Of a DNA stretch of 64,000 nucleotides, positions 32,781-41,204 are shown piece after piece. The notes below the pieces were generated by a model that was not told the origin of the DNA, searched no databases, and saw only the letters and a list, made by a program, of their open reading frames with translations. The DNA is taken from assembly GCA_964633285.1 (NCBI GenBank), contig CAZWGA010000022.1:1-64000 (forward strand), written 5' to 3'. This stretch comes from 20CM-2-55-15 sp964633285. Its GTDB lineage: Bacteria > Acidobacteriota > Terriglobia > 20CM-2-55-15. The translations under genes and the position numbers were made by a program. Each line of letters begins with the position of its first letter. Position 1 is the first letter of the stretch.

Positions 32781-33239
32781 TTATTCCCGCATTTTAAGCA
32801 GATCTTTAAGCTCGCTCATGAACTCCTGAACATCTTTGAAGTCCAAATAGACGGAAGCGAACCGAACATAAGCCACTTTGTCGAGCGTTTTGAGTTCATT
32901 CATGATCATCTCACCAAGCGTGCGGGTGGACACCTCCCGTTCGCTGGATTCCTGCACCATGACCTCGGCTTTGTCGGAGATGGCTTCGAGTTGAACCATT
33001 GAAACCGGCCGTTTTTCGCAGGCTTTAAGGAGACCGGCAAGGACTTTCTGGCGGTCGAAGCGTTCGCGCCTCCCATCTTTTTTGACAACCATATAAGGAA
33101 TTTCGTCGATTCGCTCGTAGCTGGTAAAGCGGCGATGGCATTCCAGACACTGCCGCCGGCGCCGGATCGCGTCGCCTTCCTTGCTTTCGCGCGAGTCCAC
33201 GACTTTGTCCTGGAGATGACCGCAAAAGGGACATTTCAT
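32781..33239 (-). CDS. nrdR: Transcriptional repressor NrdR
   Basis: A 152-residue protein with an N-terminal zinc ribbon (Cys3, Cys6, Cys31, Cys34 in MKCPFCG...QCLECHRRF) and an ATP-cone domain (about residues 46-136, beginning PYMVVKKDGRRERFDRQKV). NrdR binds (d)ATP and represses ribonucleotide reductase genes through NrdR boxes. No nrd genes or boxes are visible in this window. The length is normal for the family. Confidence 0.95.
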   Translation of the reverse strand: MKCPFCGHLQDKVVDSRESKEGDAIRRRRQCLECHRRFTSYERIDEIPYMVVKKDGRRERFDRQKVLAGLLKACEKRPVSMVQLEAISDKAEVMVQESSEREVSTRTLGEMIMNELKTLDKVAYVRFASVYLDFKDVQEFMSELKDLLKMRE

Positions 33240-33243
33240 GAAG

Positions 33244-34218
33244 TTATTCCGCGGGGGCTGTCCGCAGGTCTTTCAAGGACAGTCCGTGAGAGATCATATA
33301 CAACCCACCCGCAATGACTGTCGGAAAGTAACTCGACACCCAGGCGACGAGTGAGGTTGCTATGGCCTGTTCTTTAGGGATCGCGAAGAAAGTGGTCATG
33401 CAAAAGATATACATGGCCTGAAATCCGCCACCGATGCCGGGAATCTGCGCAAGCGAACCGATCGCGGAACCAACCATGACCAGGGTTGCCGCTGCGAGCG
33501 AGAATTGAAAATTCATTCCGAGCATCATGAACCAGAACTGAAGCATGATCACAATCCAGACCAGGATCGAATGAACGATAACAAGGCCGAACGTTCGGCC
33601 GCGATCCAGAAACGATAAACCTTCGGAGAAACTTTTCAAGAGAGAAGCCATCCGCCGAAGCTTCACGTAGCGCACAATGTGTTCGATGTTGGATCGGAAC
33701 AGAAACAGAAATGCCATGGCGGCCGCGGAAAGAAGGACCATCAGCCACGCCGGCCTTTTCATGAGCGCTACCGTGTTATCGGCCGTTGAGGGCACCTTGA
33801 CCAGAAGCAACGCCCAGCCGAAAACGGCGATGATCATCATCATGTCCAGGACCCGTTCCACGATGACGGTTGCAACCGATGCGCTCAGAGGAACCTTTTC
33901 GCTCCGCGTCAACCAGAGAGGCCTTACGAGTTCCCCTGCGCGGCCCACAAGGTAGATTGCTGAAAAACCGAGCAGGTTGCTGCTGACAAGTGGACCCATG
34001 CGTATCGATTTCAGGGGATTAAGCAGAACCTGCCAGCGGACCGCTCTGGCAACATAGGTAAGGAAAGTGGCTACTATTGATGCAATCAACCACCATGGTT
34101 GAACGTTTAATAGACTCTGAAGAAACAAATGCCAATCAAACTCGATACCAATGAGTTCATAAATGACGATTCCGGTCACCAGCGCCAAACTTAAGAAAAA
34201 CAATGACTTCCGGCTCAT
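33244..34218 (-). CDS. Lysylphosphatidylglycerol-synthase-type flippase-like membrane protein
   Basis: A 324-residue membrane protein of the UPF0104/LPG synthase transmembrane family with about eight helices. Signature segments include AIYLVGRAGELVRPLWLTRSE, FGLVIVHSILVWIV and GIGGGFQAMYIFCMTTFF. It lacks the cytosolic aminoacyl-transferase domain of MprF, so it may be a lipid flippase or transport subunit. It is the first gene of the minus-strand run and diverges from the ECF sigma factor gene. Confidence 0.85.
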   Translation of the reverse strand: MSRKSLFFLSLALVTGIVIYELIGIEFDWHLFLQSLLNVQPWWLIASIVATFLTYVARAVRWQVLLNPLKSIRMGPLVSSNLLGFSAIYLVGRAGELVRPLWLTRSEKVPLSASVATVIVERVLDMMMIIAVFGWALLLVKVPSTADNTVALMKRPAWLMVLLSAAAMAFLFLFRSNIEHIVRYVKLRRMASLLKSFSEGLSFLDRGRTFGLVIVHSILVWIVIMLQFWFMMLGMNFQFSLAAATLVMVGSAIGSLAQIPGIGGGFQAMYIFCMTTFFAIPKEQAIATSLVAWVSSYFPTVIAGGLYMISHGLSLKDLRTAPAE

Positions 34219-34253
34219 GACTGGGCGATTATCTCAAAAAGACTGGAATTATT

Positions 34254-34280
34254 TGAAACTTTTATTCGCACTACTTCGTT
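34254..34280 (+). promoter_or_regulatory. Candidate ECF-type promoter
   Basis: TGAAAC (34254-34259), a 17-nt spacer and CGTT (34277-34280), about 42 nt upstream of the sigma factor start. This resembles ECF (SigW-like) promoters, which usually have TGAAAC and CGT with 16-17 nt between. It would fit autoregulation by the sigma factor. Confidence 0.4.
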
Positions 34281-34321
34281 CATTTATAACGAGGTAGCAA
34301 TAGCGGACGGAGCCAAGACGG

Positions 34322-34888
34322 TTGCAGACCGATGCGGAGTTGGTGAAAGGATGCCTGGCCGGCGACCATGGCGCCTGGGAGAACATCGTTCGCCAGCATC
34401 ATCAGCGGATCTACAATCTGGCTTACCGTTTCACCGGAAGATTTGATGAAGCCGAGGATCTGACTCAGGAAGTTTTTCTGAAAGTCTATCGGACGCTTCA
34501 TTCTTTCCGGCCTGAATCGGGCGCGCTCGTGACATGGATGGTACGGGTTGGACGCAATCACATCATCGACCATTACCGGAAATTCAAAACAGAACGAACG
34601 CACACCGATTCGCTTGAGGTCGAATATGAAAAGGCCGAAGAGAATCCCGCTCGCTACGCCACGCCGGCGCAGGCGCTCGAACAACTGGAACTCTCCGAAC
34701 GAGTTCATCGCGCACTGCTCCGGATTACAGAAGATCTTCGCGAGGCGGTGATTTTGAGAGATCTCGAGGAGTTTACGTACGAGGAAATTGCGGATATGTT
34801 GAAGCTTCCGCTCGGAACTGTAAAATCCCGAATCAATCGAGGCCGCGCAGAGTTAGCAAGACTGCTGCAGAAAGAAGGACGAGCATGA
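34322..34888 (+). CDS. ECF sigma factor (RpoE-like)
   Basis: A 188-residue sigma-70 family protein. Region 2 is NLAYRFTGRFDEAEDLTQEVFLKVYRTLHSFRPES with the conserved DLTQEVFLK -10-binding helix. Region 4 is LRDLEEFTYEEIADMLKLPLGTVKSRINRGRAELARLL, a helix-turn-helix for the -35 element. The start is a TTG with GGAG 9 nt upstream. Its stop overlaps the start of the anti-sigma gene (ATGA), the usual arrangement for a sigma factor held inactive at the membrane. Confidence 0.93.
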   Translation: MQTDAELVKGCLAGDHGAWENIVRQHHQRIYNLAYRFTGRFDEAEDLTQEVFLKVYRTLHSFRPESGALVTWMVRVGRNHIIDHYRKFKTERTHTDSLEVEYEKAEENPARYATPAQALEQLELSERVHRALLRITEDLREAVILRDLEEFTYEEIADMLKLPLGTVKSRINRGRAELARLLQKEGRA

Positions 34889-35388
34889 CTTGCACGCAAT
34901 GCGAAGAACGAATGTCGGATTACCTTGAAAACGCGATTGCCGCGGAAGATCGAGGCCGCATGGAGCTTCATCTTCGCGCATGTGCCGCTTGCGCTGAATT
35001 GCTCGCGGGCATGAACGAAGTGCTGGCATGGGGAAAAGAGTTTCCGGTCTACCAGGCTCCTGCATGGTTACCCACGCGAATCATCGCCAATACGCCTCGC
35101 GTCGAACGCGAAAACTGGGGCGACACGATCCTTGGCTTGTGGAAATGGATCATCGAGCCTCGCACTGCTATGGCGGTTTTCACAGCAACACTGGTGCTCG
35201 GTTGGATGGGAAGTCTTGCCGGCGCGTCTCCCAACTGGGCCAGTGTGGTTCGGAATCCGGCTTCCATTTATTACGGAGCGCAGGGCGCTGTGAATCGCGC
35301 TTATGACGAAGCGATTCGCGCCTACTACCGCTCACCGCTCGTGAGAGACATTGAAACCAATATCGAGCGGCTCAGGGAGATTTCTTAA
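34885..35388 (+). CDS. Membrane-anchored zinc-binding anti-sigma factor
   Basis: A 167-residue protein with an N-terminal zf-HC2/ZAS domain: Cys3, Cys6 and the HxxxCxxC motif His29, Cys33, Cys36 (HLRACAAC). One membrane helix lies around residues 92-112 (TAMAVFTATLVLGWMGSLAGA). The C-terminal ~55 residues face the periplasm and are helical. It probably binds the adjacent sigma factor until an envelope signal arrives. The next gene starts immediately after its stop. Confidence 0.9.
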   Translation: MTCTQCEERMSDYLENAIAAEDRGRMELHLRACAACAELLAGMNEVLAWGKEFPVYQAPAWLPTRIIANTPRVERENWGDTILGLWKWIIEPRTAMAVFTATLVLGWMGSLAGASPNWASVVRNPASIYYGAQGAVNRAYDEAIRAYYRSPLVRDIETNIERLREIS

Positions 35389-36021
35389 ATGAATTGTGTG
35401 AATCATGCAGAGAATCCGAATGTCGCGTTCTGCATTCGATGCGGGCATGCGCTTTGCAATGAATGTGTGCGCAACGTACGGGGAAGCGTTTATTGTGAGA
35501 ACTGTCTGGGTGACGTCGTGGAAGGCAAGGCGGCGCCGTCAGGCGCAAAGAAACAGGTCCATGATGTTCCCGGAACCAATCCCGGGGCGGCGTTCGCGTT
35601 GGGTCTCATTCCGGGAGTCGGCGCGATTTATAACGGCGAATTTGTAAAGGCAGCCATCCACATCCTGATTTTCGGAACTCTTGTTTCACTTGGAGACGCG
35701 ACGGATGCGGCGTTGTTCCATCTGGCTTCGGCCGCGTTTTTCTTCTACATGCCGTTCGAAGCTTATTACACCGCCAAGAAGCGCAAACTCGGAGCCGAGG
35801 GGATCGAACTGGAAACGCCGATCGATCGCCTTCAGCAACAAATCGGCAGCGTTAAGGATCGTGAACTGTGGGGAGGTATTGCACTCGTCGCGGTCGGTGG
35901 CCTCTACCTGCTTGGCAACCTGAATATGTTCGATCTGCATCGGCTTGCCCGACTCTGGCCGGCCGCCCTTGTGGGGGTTGGCGTGTGGTTGCTCAAGAAA
36001 CATCAGGAAAAGGGTGATTAG
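35389..36021 (+). CDS. B-box zinc-finger membrane protein with DUF5668-like tail
   Basis: A 210-residue protein. The N-terminus is a B-box-type zinc finger (Cys3, His6, Cys15, Cys18, Cys23, Cys26, Cys36, Cys39: CVNHAENPNVAFCIRCG...CNEC...CENC). Membrane helices follow at about 65-130 with the sequence LGLIPGVGAIYNGEFVKA, common to small bacterial TM2-like proteins. The last ~55 residues form a LiaI/LiaF-type unit (ELWGGIALVAVGGLYLLGNLNMF...RLWPAALVGVGVWLL). Function unknown; probably a membrane component of the response controlled by the adjacent sigma factor. Confidence 0.8.
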   Translation: MNCVNHAENPNVAFCIRCGHALCNECVRNVRGSVYCENCLGDVVEGKAAPSGAKKQVHDVPGTNPGAAFALGLIPGVGAIYNGEFVKAAIHILIFGTLVSLGDATDAALFHLASAAFFFYMPFEAYYTAKKRKLGAEGIELETPIDRLQQQIGSVKDRELWGGIALVAVGGLYLLGNLNMFDLHRLARLWPAALVGVGVWLLKKHQEKGD

Positions 36022-36204
36022 ATGCTCGGTCCACTACTACTTATTGTCATTGGCGTTCTGTTCCTGCTGAACAATCTGTATCCCGGCATCTTCAGGTTCG
36101 GAAGAATGTGGCCGGTGATTCTGATCGTGATTGGTCTTGCCAAAGTCTTCGAATACTTTCAGCACAGCATGGATAAACCGCAAGACCGGAAGGAGGGAGA
36201 GTGA
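36022..36204 (+). CDS. LiaI/LiaF-like two-helix membrane protein
   Basis: A 60-residue protein with two membrane helices (MLGPLLLIVIGVLFLLNNL and MWPVILIVIGLAKVFEYF) and a charged tail. It repeats the motif at the end of the previous gene and the start of the next one (NNL/RNL, then WPxxLI), so this gene cluster contains the LiaF-type unit three times. It starts directly after the previous stop and overlaps the next gene by 4 nt (GTGA). Confidence 0.8.
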   Translation: MLGPLLLIVIGVLFLLNNLYPGIFRFGRMWPVILIVIGLAKVFEYFQHSMDKPQDRKEGE

Positions 36205-37583
36205 GCGTTCGTCGAAGTGCAGGAACCATCTTCTGGGGTTTGACGCTGGTCGCAACCGGCGGCCTCCTTCTGGCGCGGAATCTTGGCTACACGATTCCGA
36301 TCGGAAGTTATTTCATTCGTTACTGGCCTGCTTTGTTGATTGCCTGGGGGCTGCTGAAATTCGTCGATTATTACCGCTTCCGGACCGCGGGCGACAACCG
36401 GCCGCTCTTTTCAGCGGGTGAAGTTGCGTTTTTGATTTTTCTGATTTTCGCGGGAAGCGCGATCACGACAGCATCCAACGTCAGTCCGGGAATCGGAAAC
36501 ATATTCGAAATCGGTGATTTCGATTTGTGGGACATCACCGGCAACAACTTCTCCTACGACGAGCATCGGGAAGCGGCGGTGCCGGAAGGATCTTCGATCG
36601 ACATCATCAATTTGTTTGGAAATGTCGAAGTCCGGGCCTCCGATTCGGATCACGTCGTTCTCGATGTGAGAAAAACCATTCGCGCAGGCAATCGCGATGA
36701 AGCGGACCGGCTCAATAACGACTTCACATTCTCGATCAGCGACGAGGGCGGCAGATATCGCATCGTGTCGAATCGCGATGACGTTACTTCCAATCGTGTC
36801 CGGTTCGAGCGGCAGCGGTACAAAAGTTCGATGACGATTCAAGTGCCGAAACGCGCGGCACTGCATATCGACAATCGAAACGGGAGCGTCCGCATAGGCG
36901 ACCTTACCGGTAATCAGAACATCATTAATCGTTATGGCGACGTCGAAGTTCAGACGATTTCCGGCGATCTTACAATCGACAACCGGAACGGCAGCGTCTC
37001 CGTTCAGGACGTTACCGGCCCGGTGAAGATCAGCAACCGATACTCGAACACGAGCGTGAAGAATGCGGGCTCGGATCTTGATATCGACACTCGAAATGGT
37101 TCGGTCGATGTAGCAGGTGTGAAAGGGAACGCGACGATTTCGAATTCGTACTCGCCGATCAGCGTGGACAACGTGCAAGGTTCGTTAACGATATCGGGAC
37201 GCAACAATTCACTCGAGCTTCAACACATTGAAGGGGACCTGAGAGCCGAGAGTTCCTATCAGAATGTGAATATCGGCGACGCCAGGGGTTCCGTTTCCGT
37301 GAACAGCCGCAACGGCGATTTGTCGCTTTCGTTCGTGAAGCCTCCGCAGAAGGATGTCGATATTTCCACGCGCTACGGGAACGTGACCATCGAGATCCCT
37401 GCGAATGCCGCGTTCAGCATCAATGCGCATACGGAATACGGCGAGGTCAATTCCGAATTCGATGGAATTTCAACGAACACGTCCCGGCATGAACGATCGC
37501 TCAGTGGAAGGGTCGGCTCGGGTGGTCCGCACATCACTATCTCGGCAAAGAACGGCAGTGTTCACCTGAACAAGAGGGGATAA
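36201..37583 (+). CDS. LiaF-like membrane anchor with DUF4097 beta-solenoid
   Basis: A 460-residue protein. Residues 1-95 are a LiaF-type membrane region (FWGLTLVATGGLLLARNLGYTIP, then YWPALLIAWGLLKF, then a third helix). From about residue 130 to the end lies a DUF4097 adhesin-like repeat domain: units of about 20 residues recur with NRNGSV, NRYGDV, NRYSNT, TRNGSV, SRNGDL and TRYGNV, as expected for a parallel beta-solenoid. The domain is likely extracytoplasmic. GTG start, coupled to the previous gene. Such proteins often accompany ECF or LiaRS envelope-stress systems. Confidence 0.85.
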   Translation: MSVRRSAGTIFWGLTLVATGGLLLARNLGYTIPIGSYFIRYWPALLIAWGLLKFVDYYRFRTAGDNRPLFSAGEVAFLIFLIFAGSAITTASNVSPGIGNIFEIGDFDLWDITGNNFSYDEHREAAVPEGSSIDIINLFGNVEVRASDSDHVVLDVRKTIRAGNRDEADRLNNDFTFSISDEGGRYRIVSNRDDVTSNRVRFERQRYKSSMTIQVPKRAALHIDNRNGSVRIGDLTGNQNIINRYGDVEVQTISGDLTIDNRNGSVSVQDVTGPVKISNRYSNTSVKNAGSDLDIDTRNGSVDVAGVKGNATISNSYSPISVDNVQGSLTISGRNNSLELQHIEGDLRAESSYQNVNIGDARGSVSVNSRNGDLSLSFVKPPQKDVDISTRYGNVTIEIPANAAFSINAHTEYGEVNSEFDGISTNTSRHERSLSGRVGSGGPHITISAKNGSVHLNKRG

Positions 37584-37587
37584 CCAA

Positions 37588-38115
37588 ATGTTTTGCACCA
37601 ATTGTGGAAACAATATCGAACAGCACGCAAAATTCTGCAGCAAATGCGGGACTGAAAACACTCTGGCGGCTGCAGCACCGCCATCTACTCCGTCACCGAA
37701 ACCAAAACCGGCGCACGATATGCAAATGCACATCAATGTGCTCAGTTGGCTGATGATCGGCGACGGCATTCTTATCGGCCTTCTCGCGTTGCCGGTCATG
37801 TTCTTCGGACAACTGGTGCGGCATTTTCCGATGCATCAACCTGCCGATTTTCCATTTCCAATTCAGCATTTTGCGGGATCGATTACGACGCTTGTCGGTC
37901 TGTTCATGATTGGACTCGCGTCCGCCGTGGCGGCCGCAGGTGTAGGTCTGATGCATTTCCGAAGCTGGGGCCGCGGCCTGGCGATCGTCATGGCAATCCT
38001 CATTGTCTTCAGTTTTCCAGTCGGCACGGCCATTGCGATCTATGCGTTTTGGGTGTTGTTCTCGCGCGAAGGTCAGGAGTTCTACAGAGCCCGTTCCGCC
38101 AGTACAATGGCGTGA
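37588..38115 (+). CDS. Zinc-ribbon membrane protein
   Basis: A 175-residue protein with an N-terminal double-CxxC zinc ribbon (FCTNCGNNIEQHAKFCSKCG), a Pro-rich linker (residues 31-46) and three to four membrane helices (around 50-75, 92-120, 125-160). No enzyme motif. It lies 4 nt after the DUF4097 gene and probably belongs to the same envelope module. Its stop abuts the remnant of a shikimate kinase gene. Confidence 0.78.
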   Translation: MFCTNCGNNIEQHAKFCSKCGTENTLAAAAPPSTPSPKPKPAHDMQMHINVLSWLMIGDGILIGLLALPVMFFGQLVRHFPMHQPADFPFPIQHFAGSITTLVGLFMIGLASAVAAAGVGLMHFRSWGRGLAIVMAILIVFSFPVGTAIAIYAFWVLFSREGQEFYRARSASTMA

Positions 38116-38429
38116 GTGGCATCTAATCGCATTTACCTCATCGGCTTCATGGGCGCCGGCAAAACAACGGCGCCTTCATGGATCCTGAAAATCGCGCCTT
38201 GATTGAAAAAACCGGCGTCAGCATCTGGTTGAAAGTCTCCTTCGCTAAACTCTCGGACCGTGTGAGAATTGACGGGTCGAGGCCGAATTTCATGAATCTG
38301 GATCAGGCGCGGCAGCTCTATCACAGCCGGGAACCGTCTTACGCGCTGGCGAAAATGCAGATTTCAACAGATGAGGGAACTCCCGAAACGATTGCCGACG
38401 AAATCATCGGAGTCATTCGAAACTCATGA
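38116..38429 (+). pseudogene. aroK: Shikimate kinase remnant with internal deletion and frame change
   Basis: From the GTG at 38116 the frame reads VASNRIYLIGFMGAGKTT, a textbook shikimate kinase P-loop, then passes into a wrong frame and stops at 38201. A second frame from about 38170 to 38429 reads AFMDPENRALIEKTGVSIWLKVSFAKL...RPNF...YALAKMQIST, matching the kinase C-terminal half that follows the GGG motif. About 60 residues between the P-loop and GGG, including the shikimate-binding Asp and Arg, are missing. As written it cannot make an active enzyme. It could be a real deletion or an assembly error. The next gene overlaps its end (ATGA). Confidence 0.8.
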
Positions 38430-39007
38430 ATGTTTTGTTATCCATGCTTTTGCTTCTTGCTCCCGTGAAAGTCGAACACGGCCGGTTCAACATCCTGAGG
38501 GATGGACGGAAAATCGGCACCGAAGAATTCTCGATCACGCGAAAGGGAATGGGCTATGCCGTCGATGGAAAAGTCACGATCGGCGATCTTGTACTTTCCA
38601 GCCAGATGGAACTGGACGAAAACCTCATTCCGACTTCCTATGAAACCTCAAACAAGGAAGGTTCGATTCACGTAAAGGTCGCGGCGCCTCTCAGCGAACT
38701 GAAGTCTGTTGTCGGCGGCCAGACTTCATCCGCGGATTTTCGATTTCCCGATCGTGGTGTGATTCTCGACAATAACTTCTTCCATCATTATTTGATTCTC
38801 CTGTACCGGTTCCAGGCCGGCCAGGGCACCTTCTCCGTTTTTGTTCCTCAGGACATGAGCGTCGGATCCGCAACCGTTCACGCCGCAGGTCCCCGGACCT
38901 ACGACCTCGCGGTCGGTGATGTTAGGCTGCAGGCCACAACCGACGCGGACGGCGCCCTCACGCGGCTGACCGTACCCGCCGCCAAAGTAGTCGTTGAGCG
39001 CATGTAG
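38426..39007 (+). CDS. Secreted hypothetical protein
   Basis: A 193-residue protein with a short signal peptide (MNVLLSMLLLLAPVKV) and a beta-rich body: HGRFNILRDGRKIGTEEFSITRKGMGYAVDG, then LVLSSQMELDENLIPTSYET, then a C-terminal region ending VPAAKVVVERM. The pattern of G-x-I-G-x-E followed by paired strands is like periplasmic DUF3108-type lipid-binding proteins, but I cannot assign a family firmly. It overlaps the shikimate kinase remnant by 4 nt. Confidence 0.65.
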   Translation: MNVLLSMLLLLAPVKVEHGRFNILRDGRKIGTEEFSITRKGMGYAVDGKVTIGDLVLSSQMELDENLIPTSYETSNKEGSIHVKVAAPLSELKSVVGGQTSSADFRFPDRGVILDNNFFHHYLILLYRFQAGQGTFSVFVPQDMSVGSATVHAAGPRTYDLAVGDVRLQATTDADGALTRLTVPAAKVVVERM

Positions 39008-39137
39008 TTGCGGGGCCTTTATGCCCGCGAGCCTTTAGTCAATCCACCTTCCTCAGGGTCTCATTCACGCTCGCCCCGTGCGGCACAAATGGGCAGTCGC
39101 CATTTTGATGGCCAATTCGGTAAACTGAAGCCCCTAT

Positions 39138-39884
39138 ATGGATCTCACAGATTACGGAACACTCGGTCAGATCGGGCTTTCTTTCGGAGCGGGCATTGTC
39201 TCGTTTTTGTCTCCATGTGTGTTGCCGCTCGTCCCCGGTTACCTTTCGATCATTTCAGGATCATCGCTCGACCAGCTCAAAGCGCAAGCGCGGGATTCGT
39301 CGATTCTGGGCACCGTCTTGAAGAACTCGATCATGTTCATTGTCGGATTTTCGATCACGTTCATCATGCTGGGTGCAACCGCAACATCGATTGGAGGAAT
39401 TCTTCTTTCGAAGGCTCGTCTGCTCGGCCAGATTGCCGGACTGATCCTGATTGTCTTTGGCATTCATCTTCTCGGCATTGTCAAAATCAATGCCCTTTAC
39501 CAGGACAAGCGTTTTCACAATGTCCAGAAGCCGCGCGGATCTTTTGGGGCGCTCGTTCTCGGTCTCGCGTTCGCCTTCGGCTGGACTCCCTGTATTGGTC
39601 CGATCCTGGCAAGCATTCTCATCGTTGCCGGAACCAAACAGACCGTGGCCGAAGGTATGTTTCTGCTGGCCGTGTACTCGGCGGGCCTCGGAATACCGTT
39701 TCTCTTAACGAGTCTGGCTCTGAATAAATTCCTGTCGTTCTACGGACGATTCAAAAAACACTTCCATACCGTCGAACTCGTCAGCGGAGGAATGGTTATT
39801 GCCGTTGGTGTGCTGATGTTATTGCCGGGAGGTATTTCTCGATTATCGACCTGGTTCTCATTCCTGAATCGATTCGCTCTGTAA
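39138..39884 (+). CDS. ccdA: Cytochrome c biogenesis protein CcdA
   Basis: A 248-residue membrane protein with six helices and the two redox Cys of CcdA: Cys27 in FLSPCVLPLVPGYLS and Cys152 in FGWTPCIGPILAS. It carries electrons from cytoplasmic thioredoxin across the membrane to periplasmic thiol reductants for cytochrome c maturation. It is monocistronic here; no Ccs/ResA partner is adjacent. Its 3' end overlaps the convergent permease gene by 27 nt. Confidence 0.93.
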   Translation: MDLTDYGTLGQIGLSFGAGIVSFLSPCVLPLVPGYLSIISGSSLDQLKAQARDSSILGTVLKNSIMFIVGFSITFIMLGATATSIGGILLSKARLLGQIAGLILIVFGIHLLGIVKINALYQDKRFHNVQKPRGSFGALVLGLAFAFGWTPCIGPILASILIVAGTKQTVAEGMFLLAVYSAGLGIPFLLTSLALNKFLSFYGRFKKHFHTVELVSGGMVIAVGVLMLLPGGISRLSTWFSFLNRFAL

Positions 39885-41159
39885 GACCGCCCAACGATCC
39901 CGCAATATCCAAAGCAACGCCCCGCCCGCGACGATGGCAACCAGCAGCCAGGCCTGCTTAAAGCTGCGCGTGCTGATCAGCCACGCGCTGAACAGTATGC
40001 CCGCCATGGCAACGGCGCGTCCGCAGGGAACCCGGAATCCTCGTGATTCGCGATCGCGCGCTCGAAATACAAGCAGCGAGGCACACGTGAAACCGAAAAT
40101 GCCAAGGCGCGCGATCGCGGCCAGAGTTGCCGCCTGCGCAAAACTGCTTGCGAGACTCAGCGCCAGGACAACCGCCGAGTGCAGGATGATCGCCCAATAC
40201 GGTGTGCGAAACGTCGGGTGGACAGCGCCCAGGAAAGCGGGAAGTTCATTCCGCTGCGCCATCGAGAACAGAATCCGGGGCGTCATCAACGCAAATCCCG
40301 TCAGCCAGCCGTAGACCGAAACAATGACTCCAAGACTTCCGATCGTCGATCCGGCCGTGCCCATGATCTGACCCAGTGCGGAGGCAATCGGCGTTGTGCT
40401 CTGAGCGGCATGCGGCAGGTTGCCGACAACGGCAAGCTGTACGAGAAGATAAACCCCCGTAATCAACAACATCGCCATGATCAGCGCGAAAGCGGTATCG
40501 CCTTTTGGATTGCGGGTCTCGCTCGCGGCAATCACGGCCGACTCAAAGCCGCCGTAGGCGAAGACGAGCAGCAAAACCGCTTCAGTCCAATTCGGAGCTG
40601 CCACGGTTTGGGTAGCCAACACATCGGTGCGAATATGAAAAAGTCCGGCGCCGATCAACAACGTGAGCGGCAGAAGTTTTCCCACAGTGAAAACATTCAC
40701 CGTCCACGCGGCGTTGCGAACGCCGGCAACGTTGACGGCCGTCACAAGAATCATTCCACCTGTCATGATCGCGGCACGGCCGGCCGGAGTTGTTATCGCC
40801 GGCACGAGTGTGCCGGCGTACGCGACCAGAATGTTGAGCGCCGCGGCTCCGGAAAGTAGGCGCGTCCAGACCTGCAGCCATCCGACTTGAAATCCGATCG
40901 CGGGTCCGAACGCTTCTCGCGTATACAAATAGGGCCCGCCTGCATCGTCGAACCGGCTGCCTACTTCGGCGAAACAGAGGACAACGCTGAAGATGCTGAT
41001 TCCCGCAAACAGGACCGCAACCGGACTCCATGCTCCGGCCAGATTCGCCACCGCCGAAGGCAGGCCGAAAATCCCGCTGCCGATGACGCAATTCACGACT
41101 CCTGCGGTCAGGCTCCAGCGGCCGATTTCACGAAGCAGCGTTGGCGGGGAATGGCGCAT
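39858..41159 (-). CDS. APC-family amino-acid permease
   Basis: A 433-residue membrane protein with about twelve helices and the APC hallmark helix 1 GVVNCVIGSGIFGLPSAVANLAG. It also has YLYTREAFGPAIGFQVGWLQVW and FAYGGFESAVIAASETRNPKGDTAFAL. It probably imports an amino acid or amine by proton symport; substrate unknown. The start at 41159 is chosen because the upstream 10 residues are not conserved-looking, though no clear ribosome binding site is seen. It lies 45 nt after nadB. Confidence 0.88.
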   Translation of the reverse strand: MRHSPPTLLREIGRWSLTAGVVNCVIGSGIFGLPSAVANLAGAWSPVAVLFAGISIFSVVLCFAEVGSRFDDAGGPYLYTREAFGPAIGFQVGWLQVWTRLLSGAAALNILVAYAGTLVPAITTPAGRAAIMTGGMILVTAVNVAGVRNAAWTVNVFTVGKLLPLTLLIGAGLFHIRTDVLATQTVAAPNWTEAVLLLVFAYGGFESAVIAASETRNPKGDTAFALIMAMLLITGVYLLVQLAVVGNLPHAAQSTTPIASALGQIMGTAGSTIGSLGVIVSVYGWLTGFALMTPRILFSMAQRNELPAFLGAVHPTFRTPYWAIILHSAVVLALSLASSFAQAATLAAIARLGIFGFTCASLLVFRARDRESRGFRVPCGRAVAMAGILFSAWLISTRSFKQAWLLVAIVAGGALLWILRDRWAVLQSESIQE

Positions 41160-41204
41160 GTCCGAGCAGTCTAGCCGATATCGCGCCAATTCAGGACAGA
41201 CACC

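Noticed and set aside
37004..37320. Possible DNA tandem repeat in the DUF4097 gene
   Set aside because: The repeats are at protein level (NRNGSV-type units of a beta-solenoid); the DNA is diverged and needs no separate repeat call.
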